The notes under the pieces are model-generated. The model searched no databases and was not told where the DNA came from. It saw only the letters and a program-made list of their open reading frames with translations. From assembly GCA_016787265.1 (NCBI GenBank), contig JAEUVF010000007.1:1-64000 (forward strand): DNA of 64,000 nt, written 5' to 3'. The position numbers were made by a program, and so were the translations under genes. Shown here in pieces: positions 1 to 8,616 of the stretch; positions within the stretch are counted from its first letter, which is position 1; every line of letters begins with the position of its first letter. The stretch comes from Flavipsychrobacter sp. Its GTDB lineage: Bacteria > Bacteroidota > Bacteroidia > Chitinophagales > Chitinophagaceae.

Positions 1-40
1 GAAAACTAGGCTAATCATAACCAACCTTAAGCCTTCATAA

Positions 41-130
41 TCAGGGGGTCAGTTTGCACTGAAAACAGGGGGTCAGTTTGCGCTGAACAAAAGGGGTCAG
101 CTTCCAGCGAAAACAGGGGGTCAGTTTGAC
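41..130. repeat. Four-copy 24-bp tandem repeat, probable IS21-type element terminus
   Basis: The motif GGGGTCAG followed by TTTG or a variant occurs four times, with the T of GTCAG at 49, 73, 97 and 121, an exact 24-bp period. Multiple subterminal repeats of this style are characteristic of IS21-family ends in Bacteroidota. If so, the element body (istA/istB) lies to the left of the window and this is its edge. No transposase is visible here, so the assignment is inferred from repeat architecture. The last repeat supplies the stop codon of the neighbouring ATPase gene. Confidence 0.55.
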
Positions 131-3100
131 CGGATTTTACAATTAGGGAAACCTGACGTCCCCTTAATCAGATCAGCCTTCGCTTTGGTAGTAATTAATA
201 AGACCACCAGTTTGACTGGTATTTTTTCAGTATGTATTCGTTCATCCAAAAATTGAAACAAGTCACTGCGGATATCTGAAAAGTTATCTATTACACTTTC
301 AAAGATGATCAAATCGTCGGCACCGCTTTGTTTCCATGCGTCTTTTTGGGCTGCAATATCTTTGAGTGTTTTAGAAGTTCTGATTAGACTAAGGTTTTTG
401 AAAGTATCAACGAGATCTTTATTTTCTTTCAAAGTCTTAGGGAAGGAGAATATCTCAACATTTTCTCTTTTAGGAATCGAAACGCCAGATTTAATTTCTA
501 ATTCATTTTTCCTAAATAAGTTTTTTTGCTCTCGGCGAAAAAACTCAGTAATTTCTGCTTTAGTAATGTAGAACAAAGAATCTAATAATTTGAAAATTCT
601 CCTTTGTTCAAAAGGGCTTCCAAATTGATTTAGGTAATTGACAACTTCATTAAACCTTAATTTTTCTCCTTTGAATAGGTAATTGTCACAAATTCTCTGG
701 ATTTCCTCTTGTTTTAAGGCATGTTCAGCTTCAAGTTGCTTTTCACGTTGTAGTGCCTCAAGATCAGACACACCTTCGATCATTAACGTTCTGCCCGGTC
801 CACATAACCATTGTTCAAACAACGCTGGTTTAATTCTTATTGTCCCACCAGGGTCGTCAAAAAACACTTTTCTATTGAAAAACTCAGCAATAGTGTTTTC
901 AATCTCATATTGTTCTACTGTGAACTCAACTGGTCTTTTAAAATTCCTTATTATTTGCTCTTTTGATGGGAATTCTTTTGTCTGAAAATAGATTAGGCTA
1001 TAACTTACCAATATTCTTCGTCGGATGTCTGCCTTGCGCTCTTTTTTTACGCTTGAGTCTTCAGTTATACCATCACCCCAGAAGTGTTCAAAATGGGCCT
1101 TTTGAGACGATTCTACAATCATATTTAGAGCTCTGTTTACTATCATTGCGTCAACCTCATTGTCTCTATAGGCAGCGCAAATTTTAAAAATGTTTGAACA
1201 AATTAAATTGGCAAAATAGGGGTTCCCATTCGTTGCTTCGTATATGGCATCAATTGCGTCAGATGTGTATGTGATATGTGGGAATACAGGACCAACAATA
1301 ATATTTTTGTAAGAATCAAATTCTGTTTTTTTATCGAAGGTATCAACTTCTCTCCCCTGAAAGTTGTTGTAGTTCATTTCTTGTCTATCTAGTAGATGCA
1401 TGTTTTCAGATCCGACTAAAATAAATCCGACATAACTTAAGCTATTCAGGCCTTTACCAACATTAAGCGAGAAAGTATCACCGATATTGCCGGGGACAAA
1501 GAATTCGTCATTGATTCTGTCAAATTCATCGACAATAAAAACGAATTTTAGTTGATTGTCTAGTCTTCTCAATTTTTTTATATATAACTCTAAAGGCAGA
1601 AGCGATCCATTGAATTCAGGCACTTCAATACTTTTTAAGTTTTCTCTTTTTACCGGGTCGGTAAACTTTCTTTCAAGCTCTTCAAAAATCTCACTACAAA
1701 GAGATTCGCCTAGTGTGTTTAAGGTCAGCACGGGATCGATATTCTTAAGTCCGGCAATTGGACGCCATACGACGATAATTTTTTCATATTCACTAAATAA
1801 GGTGCGTAGCGTTTTTACTATTGATGATTTTCCGACTCGTTTTTGTCCCCAAAGTTTGTATGACTCAATTTTTTCACTTAGTATATTATGCTCAAGTTCT
1901 CTTAGTATTTGATCCCTTCCATAAAGTTTCTTTGGTTCGTCAATTTCTTGAATTGTGTATGGTTTGATCTTTTCAAGATCGTCCCATGGTACGTCGGCAT
2001 TTTGCGATTGAAAATTTACCTTGTAATTGCCAGTTTTTTCAGTTCCAGAGCCATCGAGCCAAGTAATGTGGGCTTCAAGATAGTTGTTATCTTTTAAGTT
2101 GTTATAATGAGCATCAACTATCAAGTCTCGTTGTTCACCAGGCTTAAGCGTTCCTATAGAATACGACTCGAAGGAAAAAGTGTCGTTCAATGCTTTCAAG
2201 GTCACTTCGCGAGCAAGTCCATCTCCTAAATTCTGAACTGATAGGAATAGGTCAAAGGATTTTCTATTTTGAATGGAAAAGTTATACTTGCGAGAAGTGG
2301 GGCTCAAGGAAATGATTGCTGGTTTAACGTCCGCTGTTTGACATTCGGTTTTAAGAAGTGCGAATAGATAATTATACAGCGGTTTAAAACATTTTCTGTG
2401 GATGGCATTATCGCCATCGAGTAAAATACTGTAGGAGTTGTATATTTCTTTTGTTGATTCAAAATGAGTAAATTTTTCGTCTACTTCGGTCTTTGTAGAT
2501 GCTTCGTTGATTGGTCTTAGTAATGCTTCAATAGTAGACCTTGAATATAGCGTACTCGATAGAAGTGGGGCTACGAGTTGCGTAAACCCTGGTTGTTGAA
2601 TAGATCTGTTATATTCCTGGAGGAACTTGAACAAAGTCCTGTTAAACAAACCAGAAGTTAGTTTCGCCACAACGTCAGTTAATTCCTGTAGTGAATCAGT
2701 TCTTTTCTTGGTTAAAAACTCTACCAGATCCTTTCGCCTTGGAGTTTTTGATTCTCGTTCGTTTTTGAAATTATCCTTATATAAGGTTTCCAATTCAAAA
2801 ATAACTGTATCGAAGTAAGGGCTTTCTGTGATGTTTGAGCCTTCGAAGTTGTTATTTGCAAGATATGCAACCATGTAGCTACAAAATGGTTTTTTAACTG
2901 CGGTTACAAGATCAGTCAAAGACGTTATTTGTAGTTCTTTCTGGACTAATTCAAGATACAGGTTGAAATCGACGGTTTTAAGGTAGGAGTCGAGCTCAAT
3001 GATGATATCTTGAAATTTGACAATGATATTTGGCTTGACGACTATTTCGGTTAAGTGAATCGGCTTCGAATTTATTGTTAGTTGATGATCTTTAATACCT

Positions 3101-3231
3101 TTCAGGACGTGAGGCATTTTGAGTGTTAACTGGCTACAGATTACTTTAGAGATATCGATTTTAATTTCCCGAGGTTTTCTGACCTCCCGAATAAGCTGAT
3201 CATAACTTCTCATAGTCTTAGGTTTATTCAA
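121..3231 (-). CDS. Large multidomain P-loop ATPase (STAND/AAA-like), possibly 3'-truncated
   Basis: A 1036-residue protein of unknown function. Residues 1-300 resemble nothing I recognise. About 305-405 look like a beta-sandwich of CARDB/Ig type (repeated FSI.N and LG.G patterns, then LKPGEQRDL). An ATPase core follows with Walker A GQKRVGKS at 462-469, Walker B FVFIVDEFD at 563-571 and a sensor-like LVGSEN near 605-610. About 755-845 is probably a winged-helix region, followed by a charged helix (855-890) and an unassigned C-terminal part. This order (sensor-like N-terminus, regulatory NTPase, C-terminal module) fits STAND-like conflict or antiphage ATPases, but that role is inferred. The last two codons and the TGA stop come from the 24-bp repeat array, so the native C-terminus may be lost. 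The gene is AT-rich and lies in the tRNA-Asp island. Confidence 0.75.
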   Translation of the reverse strand: MNKPKTMRSYDQLIREVRKPREIKIDISKVICSQLTLKMPHVLKGIKDHQLTINSKPIHLTEIVVKPNIIVKFQDIIIELDSYLKTVDFNLYLELVQKELQITSLTDLVTAVKKPFCSYMVAYLANNNFEGSNITESPYFDTVIFELETLYKDNFKNERESKTPRRKDLVEFLTKKRTDSLQELTDVVAKLTSGLFNRTLFKFLQEYNRSIQQPGFTQLVAPLLSSTLYSRSTIEALLRPINEASTKTEVDEKFTHFESTKEIYNSYSILLDGDNAIHRKCFKPLYNYLFALLKTECQTADVKPAIISLSPTSRKYNFSIQNRKSFDLFLSVQNLGDGLAREVTLKALNDTFSFESYSIGTLKPGEQRDLIVDAHYNNLKDNNYLEAHITWLDGSGTEKTGNYKVNFQSQNADVPWDDLEKIKPYTIQEIDEPKKLYGRDQILRELEHNILSEKIESYKLWGQKRVGKSSIVKTLRTLFSEYEKIIVVWRPIAGLKNIDPVLTLNTLGESLCSEIFEELERKFTDPVKRENLKSIEVPEFNGSLLPLELYIKKLRRLDNQLKFVFIVDEFDRINDEFFVPGNIGDTFSLNVGKGLNSLSYVGFILVGSENMHLLDRQEMNYNNFQGREVDTFDKKTEFDSYKNIIVGPVFPHITYTSDAIDAIYEATNGNPYFANLICSNIFKICAAYRDNEVDAMIVNRALNMIVESSQKAHFEHFWGDGITEDSSVKKERKADIRRRILVSYSLIYFQTKEFPSKEQIIRNFKRPVEFTVEQYEIENTIAEFFNRKVFFDDPGGTIRIKPALFEQWLCGPGRTLMIEGVSDLEALQREKQLEAEHALKQEEIQRICDNYLFKGEKLRFNEVVNYLNQFGSPFEQRRIFKLLDSLFYITKAEITEFFRREQKNLFRKNELEIKSGVSIPKRENVEIFSFPKTLKENKDLVDTFKNLSLIRTSKTLKDIAAQKDAWKQSGADDLIIFESVIDNFSDIRSDLFQFLDERIHTEKIPVKLVVLLITTKAKADLIKGTSGFPNCKIRSN

Positions 3232-3535
3232 GGTTTTGGGTCAAAAGATATAAAATTCCCACGAATTCGAGCTTTAGGTAGGTGGTTAAATGAAAAAATT
3301 GAGAAACTGCAGGTTTATGTACACTAGAATTTCGCAACCCCTGGATCAGATTGCAGTATGTACAGCTAACGGTATTTGTAAGTAGCTCAATTTAATAAGC
3401 GGTGTATTTTCGGACTTTCTTGCTTTATTTTGAAGAACCGATTTGTTTTCTTTGGTTGTTTATTGGATTCGGCGTATTGGTGTCAGATTGACCCAAAAAG
3501 TCGATGTGCTCAAGTAAGGACTCCGGCCCGCTTTT
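3232..3535. other. Intergenic stretch, no recognised feature
   Basis: About 300 bases upstream of the ATPase gene. It must hold that gene's promoter, but I see no clear -7 box, terminator, repeat or short coding region. Confidence 0.4.
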
Positions 3536-3754
3536 CTAGTTTATAATCTTTGTACGGATATCTTCCGACGGAGGATGGTCTTTAAACTGACCCAGGACCA
3601 GATTCTCAATAAACCGCATTACTGGCATAAAAATATCAGATGAATCCAGCCCGGCATCTGACAAGTGATCCCGAACCTCCTGAATGTGATCCAGGACCTT
3701 CAATCCTTCGATTATTTGTTCCCGTGTCATATAGGAAAGGTAAGTTCTTGGCAA
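3536..3754 (-). CDS. Small hypothetical protein
   Basis: A 72-residue reading frame; a second possible start at Met9 (MTREQIIEGL) would give 64 residues. The sequence is helical and acidic-amphipathic in character, with no signal peptide or membrane segment. It stands alone in the AT-rich island between the ATPase gene and the outer-membrane-protein operon. No family is recognised. It is kept because its composition is protein-like and no better frame covers the stretch; it may still be spurious. Confidence 0.35.
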   Translation of the reverse strand: MPRTYLSYMTREQIIEGLKVLDHIQEVRDHLSDAGLDSSDIFMPVMRFIENLVLGQFKDHPPSEDIRTKIIN

Positions 3755-4252
3755 ACCCCGGAAAAGGGTGAAAACACGGTATTTGATCTACGTGCTTTAC
3801 GAAGAAAGCCTCGCTACTATACTGAGTCGCTATACTAGCATTCATCGAAGCAATTTAAAATATTTTATATCCAGCTTATCAATAAATCGTTTCAATTGCG
3901 GTAAAGCAGGTTTTCAGGCGGGAAGCCTAGTAAAAGCAATTCTGAATCAGAACCAAGTCGACAATCCTCCAAAGCTGTGAAAAGTTCACCGGTAAATCGT
4001 AATAGAGTATAAAATTTTCCTATTTGCGATTTTTATTGTTTTTCTTTACTTTGAAAGCGCGCCATGCTCTATAGCTTTATCGGAAGCTGCAAACTGCATG
4101 GCATTGAACCGCAGCATGGCTGAAAAATATACTTGAAAAAATGCCCATAAATTTTTCCAACAAGATGTAGTTGGACGGAGGATTACGTCGCTATGGGAAT
4201 ATGAATGAAGAACCTTCGAATGGTATCTTAGCGATAGTAACGGGTGATAGGT
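3755..4252. other. Intergenic stretch with no convincing gene
   Basis: About 500 bases between a small hypothetical gene and the 3' end of the outer-membrane-protein operon. Short open frames on both strands lack protein-like composition. The only structure seen is a direct repeat TTAGCGATA at 4228-4236 and 4253-4261, the second copy overlapping the stop codon of the next gene. No RNA gene is recognised. Confidence 0.4.
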
Positions 4253-4993
4253 TTAGCGATATTTAAGTTTTCCAAAAGAAAACATCAGTCCAATACAGTT
4301 TCCCTGAACCTTGTAAGTTCCGGAATCAAAACTTGATGCGGTCTTTACAAAAAAATCACCCTTTGCTATGTAGGAAGGATCAAGATTAAAATAAAGCCCA
4401 CACTTTAAAAATTTATCTGCCTTTACCTTCCACTGAAAGCCAGCTGCAAAGGTGAAGTTGATAAATATATTCTTATTATTCTGCAAGTTGATTTCCATAA
4501 CATCCATATCTCCTCTTGAGGAAGAGCCAAATGCTGCTCTAACATTTGGCCCCCCTTGAATGAAGAGGCTTTGACCATTCGCCAATAAAATTTTCTGTTC
4601 TATCAAGAATGGTATCGCTATATACATAGCTGTAAAGTCCTGGGCCATCCCTCCATTGAAATAGTATATTTCATCCCCTGATCCTCCTATTTCGCTTTCA
4701 GGAGCGCTGTATTTGCCGTTATTTCCGGCAATTCCGAAGTGTAGACCAAATAGAAATCCTGTCCTTTTTCCAAGCGAAAGCATTCGGTTTATTCCAATTT
4801 CACCGCTTATTTGTGGGCTGGATTCGAGCGGATATTTGGCAGCAGTATTGTGAGTGATTGTGGCGCGCTGTGTGATATTAGGATAGATTGCAATTTCCCA
4901 GGAACTTGAATTCACATTAACGTCATAATCCTGGGAATATCCAGGTATGCTCAATATAACTGCCAAAATGGCCGCGGCGGTTGTTTTTATCAT
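4253..4993 (-). CDS. Outer-membrane beta-barrel protein, PorT-like
   Basis: A 246-residue protein with a cleavable signal peptide (about 1-20, ending GYSQ), then alternating hydrophobic/polar strands with Gly and aromatic residues, including the GFLFGLHFGIAG and FAAGFQWK segments, and a final strand LMFSFGKLKYR. This is the pattern of the 8- to 10-strand outer-membrane barrel families (PorT/OMP_b-brl) common in Bacteroidota. It is the last gene of a tight minus-strand operon, starting 1 nt after the stop of the preceding frame, so it probably pairs with the lipoprotein encoded upstream. Substrate and partner are unknown. Confidence 0.65.
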   Translation of the reverse strand: MIKTTAAAILAVILSIPGYSQDYDVNVNSSSWEIAIYPNITQRATITHNTAAKYPLESSPQISGEIGINRMLSLGKRTGFLFGLHFGIAGNNGKYSAPESEIGGSGDEIYYFNGGMAQDFTAMYIAIPFLIEQKILLANGQSLFIQGGPNVRAAFGSSSRGDMDVMEINLQNNKNIFINFTFAAGFQWKVKADKFLKCGLYFNLDPSYIAKGDFFVKTASSFDSGTYKVQGNCIGLMFSFGKLKYR

Positions 4994-4994
4994 A

Positions 4995-5741
4995 TCACCA
5001 AGAAAGTTTAAGGTTATCCTGGTACCACGTGTCTGAATTTTTAGGCCTTAAACCATAAATTCCTATGACTTTATCTTTTTTGGTACGAAAGAATCTAACA
5101 CCAGCCGCAGCATACTGAACTTTCTTCCATATGCGCGGCCGGTTGGAATAATAAACCCCTGAATTAAAAGTCCTTTCCTGGGTGCATTGAGAGGACCAAA
5201 TCGATCCATTGGATTGTAGCATTAAGTAAGCTCTCTTCCTTTTCCATTTGCTGCCTGACTTTCTTCTTCCTTTAATTGTAGCGCGTACATATCCCCTTCC
5301 ATCGGGCGATATCCCTCTTATGGCAATAACCTTTTTATATTTCCATTTCCTGCCGTCGGTATCTGTAAATTGTATTGTCCAATTTGATTTTCGTTGCCAG
5401 TTTTTGCACGTATCACAATATGTACAGAAAACAGGAGCCGCAGCTGCCATAACTGCACCGGAAGCCGAAATAGCGGTTGATCCTGTACCTTCATCCTCTT
5501 CATACTTAATACCATTTTTATAAAGCCCATCCAACTTGTATTGAAATGTAGATGTTCCGACAATCAGTTTGTATTCCTGGTTCAGCAGGGCATTGTGAAA
5601 GTAGTCTTCAGCATAATTTAGCGAATCTGGGTCAGTAGCATCCGTTAGATCAATTGCTGTGTTGAGCCAGTTATTTTCCAGAGTCAGTAAATCCTTTCTT
5701 TTCGACACCCTTCCAGAAAACAGGGCTTCAAAATTATCCAC
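4995..5741 (-). CDS. C-terminal half of an interrupted secreted protein, or separate GTG-started protein
   Basis: 248 codons if translated from GTG at 5741. It has no signal peptide although both operon neighbours are exported. It contains CTYCDTC, a Cys-rich cluster that could bind a metal, then a basic aromatic stretch (GRKWKYKK, GSKWKRKR). It lies in exactly the same frame as the upstream lipoprotein, separated only by TAA (5745-5747) and one ACG codon. The start (NFEALFSGR, then LENNWLN and TDPDSLNYAED) reads like the natural continuation of that lipoprotein. The simplest reading is one roughly 520-codon gene broken by a nonsense mutation; reinitiation at GTG remains possible. Confidence 0.55.
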   Translation of the reverse strand: MDNFEALFSGRVSKRKDLLTLENNWLNTAIDLTDATDPDSLNYAEDYFHNALLNQEYKLIVGTSTFQYKLDGLYKNGIKYEEDEGTGSTAISASGAVMAAAAPVFCTYCDTCKNWQRKSNWTIQFTDTDGRKWKYKKVIAIRGISPDGRGYVRATIKGRRKSGSKWKRKRAYLMLQSNGSIWSSQCTQERTFNSGVYYSNRPRIWKKVQYAAAGVRFFRTKKDKVIGIYGLRPKNSDTWYQDNLKLSW

Positions 5742-5744
5742 CGT

Positions 5745-6557
5745 TTACCATTCATTAAAATTTAAAATCGAGTCTTGAATATCTAATTGATTTGCGTCAT
5801 AATTAGGATATTGATTTTCATAATTCGTATTATATGTTTCATAATCTGCCTCCAATTTGTCAAGAACGTACGCAAGATCTGACTCTGCGTTAAACCGCAG
5901 GAGCTTTGATGCAGAATAATAGGTAATGTTTACTGATCCAAAAGCCTTGACTATACCTGTTGGTGATGTGCAGGATACCGAAGCCTGAAAAAAGTCATTT
6001 TGTCCATTTAAGGATGTTTCTGTTACAAGATAGTAATATCGAGTGGGGGACCTTTGAAAGGAAAGTGTGCCACTTGGATAGGTATTTAAAGTGCCTCCCC
6101 AAGGACCAGGGTAGCTGGCGGTTCCCATCCAAGGGGAAGCGGCAACCATACTTCCGTTAACACCATCATAGACGGTGAACCTATTAGGGCCAGCACTGGT
6201 CGCATCAACAAATACATTGATCGTTCCACCTTCCACAATTGCGGAGGCGTCAATGGTGTCCTGCGGATATCTATAGAATCCAGATCCCAGATGGTTTCCA
6301 GAATAACTAGTACCACATGGGCCTACCTTCATTAGTTGCAAATCAGATCCACTCGGATTTGCTGTCTTTAGGTCGCTTCTTTCTCTACTTGATGAATGAA
6401 TATCTGAGAATGTAAAATTCAGCGGTTCTCTGTTGTCAATTGTATTATCTAGATCTGTCGCTTTTTCTTCTTTTTTTGAATCTGTTTTTGTACAACTGGA
6501 TATTAACGATATGCACAAAAAAAGTAGCAAGGCTAGCCTTGTGAAGGTGAAGTTCAT
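5745..6557 (-). CDS. Secreted lipoprotein, N-terminal part of a gene split by an in-frame stop
   Basis: The start at 6557 (MNFTFTRLALLL) is preferred over an in-frame ATG 36 nt upstream because it places a signal peptide directly at the N-terminus with lipobox ISSC (Cys about 22 residues in). The mature part carries a linker rich in Lys/Glu/Asp and a beta-rich region with many Gly, Ser, Tyr and Thr residues; its function is not recognised. It ends FNEW-stop, but the frame continues past the single TAA into the next reading frame. It leads a minus-strand operon with the outer-membrane barrel gene, a typical surface lipoprotein plus barrel arrangement. Confidence 0.6.
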   Translation of the reverse strand: MNFTFTRLALLLFLCISLISSCTKTDSKKEEKATDLDNTIDNREPLNFTFSDIHSSSRERSDLKTANPSGSDLQLMKVGPCGTSYSGNHLGSGFYRYPQDTIDASAIVEGGTINVFVDATSAGPNRFTVYDGVNGSMVAASPWMGTASYPGPWGGTLNTYPSGTLSFQRSPTRYYYLVTETSLNGQNDFFQASVSCTSPTGIVKAFGSVNITYYSASKLLRFNAESDLAYVLDKLEADYETYNTNYENQYPNYDANQLDIQDSILNFNEW

Positions 6558-6868
6558 TGGAAAGGTTTTATATGGCTTATAATTTAATCGCATTTTAAAA
6601 TATGGCTAAATTCCGAAATGTCAAAACTTTTTTCTTAAGTATCCAATCCCGGATTCCGCCTCAAGAGCTAACAATGAAGGTTGCGCATTCACTTACTTTG
6701 CCAAAAGAATATTGTATTGTTCCCAGAGGGTCCGATGCCCACGCGCTTCGATTCGGTTGGCCCTTGCGGTTACCGATTGCATAACGGGCTGTGTTTTTTC
6801 GCTCAAAATTTTCTCCAAACCTCCACAGCCCAAATGACCGGTCGCTAGGGGTGAATGAATGAGGTTTA

Positions 6869-8233
6869 TTAGACGGCAATATCTAATTTTACAATTGACT
6901 CTTTAATCAGTTTCATATCGTCCCTCGCCAACCATAATTCTTTGATCTTATTGGCAGCTTCTTCAGGCGAGATTCGTATATACTTGTAAAAATCTTTCGT
7001 CCTTTTGTGGCCGCTGATCTTCATAATCAATTCAACAGGTGTACCGGCTAAAAACTCATTGGTGCAGAACGAGCGGCGGGCGGTATGTGAGGTGATCCAA
7101 TCGTATTTGGGCTTGGTCACCACCACATTTTGGTTGCCTTTTTTGTACGAGAATTTGATTAAACGGGTTATGCCTGCCAGCATTCCAATGGTTTTGATAT
7201 GCCGGTTGAATTCCGGGTTGGTTAGTACCGGTATCCTGTCCCGGAACTGGCGCGTAAAGATCAGCTTTGCTTCCTCCCGCAATGGAATGATCACCCAATG
7301 ATCCGATTTTTCCTGCTTTTTATAAAGCATGTCCCGTTGCAGATCTTCCGGTTTTAAGGTTGAAAAATCGGAAAACCGAAACCCAGTCAAGCAAGCCAAT
7401 ACAAATAAATCCCGATACTCCAGTAAATGGGGATGTGCCGAAAGATCAGTTTGATAAAGTGCAGCAATTTCTTCGTGAGTTAAATAAATGGCATCGCTTT
7501 CTTCTTCCGGTATTTTAAAATCCGTCATGTCAATCGACGCAATGATCTTGCGCTTTACTCGGTCTTTGATAAAACCCCGCAGGTGCTTGATGGTCTTGCC
7601 AATGGTGTTGAGCTTTAAACCTGTCAATACCATTTGACGACGTAAGTGGATATGCTCGAAGGTGAGGTAGTCCACAAAATCTTCGTAAAAGCTGAAATCA
7701 AGACTTTCAAACGTGATCTTTTGCTTGCGGTATTGCTCAAAAGCGAGCAGGTGCGATTTGACATTTCCATAAACAGTGAGGGTGGCTTTGCTGACTTTTC
7801 GTTGTTTACTTTTTATGTATTCATCCAACTGATAGTAGATGTCCAGTTTGGCTTTCTTTTCTTTTATTTCCTGCTGAATAGCTTGTTCAACTTGACCAAC
7901 AATTGTAGTAATGTCCAGGGTGGGAGAAAAGGTCTTTTTAACAAAAGCACCTTTGTTGGGAAAGTCATTTTTGTTGGAATGGGTAACCAGATCTTCCGCG
8001 ATCCTGAATTGTCGTTTCAGTTCTTCGTTTAACCGTTCATAATGGCCAAATGCAGCAGGAAGTTTTTCAGAAATGCAACGCTGTTTTTTGTTCCAGTACG
8101 CCACCGGAATGGCGATTTCTGTATTTAATAAAGTGCGTTTGGTGGCACTGTAACAATACTGAATAAAGACGGTAGACGTGCCGTCTGCACGCTGCTTTCC
8201 GGGCGGACAAATTAACTTGATGGGCAACAGCAT
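6869..8233 (-). CDS. Tyrosine recombinase / site-specific integrase of a tRNA-Asp island
   Basis: 454 residues, the usual size of Bacteroidota phage-type integrases. The N-terminal 110 residues form the arm-binding domain (GTSTVFIQYCYS, YWNKKQRC), about 120-225 the SAM-like core-binding domain, and the remainder the catalytic domain. Visible catalytic residues are Arg in TGFRFSD, His-x-x-Arg in HTARRSFC, and the SGHKRTKDFYKYIR segment supplying the second His and the nucleophilic Tyr. The gene starts about 170 nt from the 3' end of tRNA-Asp, a classic integrase/attachment arrangement, so it probably brought in the DNA to its left. Three TAG(T/C)CGATT repeats precede it. Confidence 0.9.
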   Translation of the reverse strand: MLLPIKLICPPGKQRADGTSTVFIQYCYSATKRTLLNTEIAIPVAYWNKKQRCISEKLPAAFGHYERLNEELKRQFRIAEDLVTHSNKNDFPNKGAFVKKTFSPTLDITTIVGQVEQAIQQEIKEKKAKLDIYYQLDEYIKSKQRKVSKATLTVYGNVKSHLLAFEQYRKQKITFESLDFSFYEDFVDYLTFEHIHLRRQMVLTGLKLNTIGKTIKHLRGFIKDRVKRKIIASIDMTDFKIPEEESDAIYLTHEEIAALYQTDLSAHPHLLEYRDLFVLACLTGFRFSDFSTLKPEDLQRDMLYKKQEKSDHWVIIPLREEAKLIFTRQFRDRIPVLTNPEFNRHIKTIGMLAGITRLIKFSYKKGNQNVVVTKPKYDWITSHTARRSFCTNEFLAGTPVELIMKISGHKRTKDFYKYIRISPEEAANKIKELWLARDDMKLIKESIVKLDIAV

Positions 8234-8236
8234 AAC

Positions 8237-8269
8237 TAGCCGATTTTTTTAGTCGATTTTTAGTCGATT
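8237..8269. repeat. Three TAG(T/C)CGATT direct repeats before the integrase gene
   Basis: TAGCCGATT at 8237 and TAGTCGATT at 8250 and 8261 lie immediately upstream of the integrase start (8233). Short spaced direct repeats next to an integrase gene are typical of arm-type binding sites or autoregulatory operators. Function is inferred from position only. Confidence 0.4.
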
Positions 8270-8370
8270 AGTAAAACTGTTAACCTGAAATAAAGGTAGG
8301 AAGATAGGATCGGCGGCCCTCTTATTAAATACTGAAAATCAACCCCTTAGAAGTAAAGTGAAGTAAAATG

Positions 8371-8400
8371 AAAAAAGGTTTACCATTGCTGATAAACCCC
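8371..8400 (-). terminator. Intrinsic terminator downstream of tRNA-Asp
   Basis: Read on the minus strand, GGTTTA and TAAACC form a hairpin with a short loop, followed by a run of T (the complement of AAAAAA at 8371-8376). It lies just past the 3' end of the tRNA gene, as expected for its terminator. Confidence 0.65.
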
Positions 8401-8405
8401 TTGAG

Positions 8406-8479
8406 CGGACCGGACGGGACTCGAACCCGCGACCTCCGCCGTGACAGGGCGGCATTCTAACCAACTGAACTACCGATCC
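8406..8479 (-). tRNA. tRNA-Asp (anticodon GTC)
   Basis: On the minus strand the gene begins GGATCGG and ends CCGGTCC plus discriminator G, forming a 7-bp acceptor stem with one T-G pair. The anticodon stem CCGCC/GGCGG encloses the loop with GTC at its centre, and the T-arm carries GGTTCGAGTCC. CCA is not encoded. The 3' end faces the integrase gene, which marks it as the likely attachment site of the island. Confidence 0.95.
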
Positions 8480-8616
8480 TTCCAACAACCTGAAACTCTG
8501 CGATTTAGATCCCGTTGTTTCAAATTGGGATGGCAAAGATAAAGGGATTTACCAATTCAAAACAAAACTTTTCCTAAAAATTTTTCAACCCTTAATTTTA
8601 CACCACAACTGATAGT

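Noticed and set aside
121..400. Phosphoribosyltransferase-like C-terminal domain in the large ATPase
   Set aside because: A few hydrophobic/Asp patterns looked similar, but the PRPP-loop motif is not convincing.
3636..3845. 69-codon minus-strand frame overlapping the small hypothetical gene
   Set aside because: It shares most of its length with the better 72-residue frame and looks translated out of frame.
3768..3980. 70-codon plus-strand frame
   Set aside because: Composition is not protein-like (Arg/Ser/Ile-rich low complexity) and there is no promoter or partner gene.
4228..4261. TTAGCGATA direct repeat as an attachment site
   Set aside because: Nine bases with 25-bp spacing, one copy inside a coding end; too short and no partner near tRNA-Asp.
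6602..6879. Frames of 60 and 72 codons between the lipoprotein and integrase genes
   Set aside because: They overlap each other on opposite strands, are rich in Pro/Arg/Ser, and one runs into the integrase 3' end.
8339..8536. 65-codon minus-strand frame over tRNA-Asp
   Set aside because: It is the tRNA gene and its terminator read as protein.
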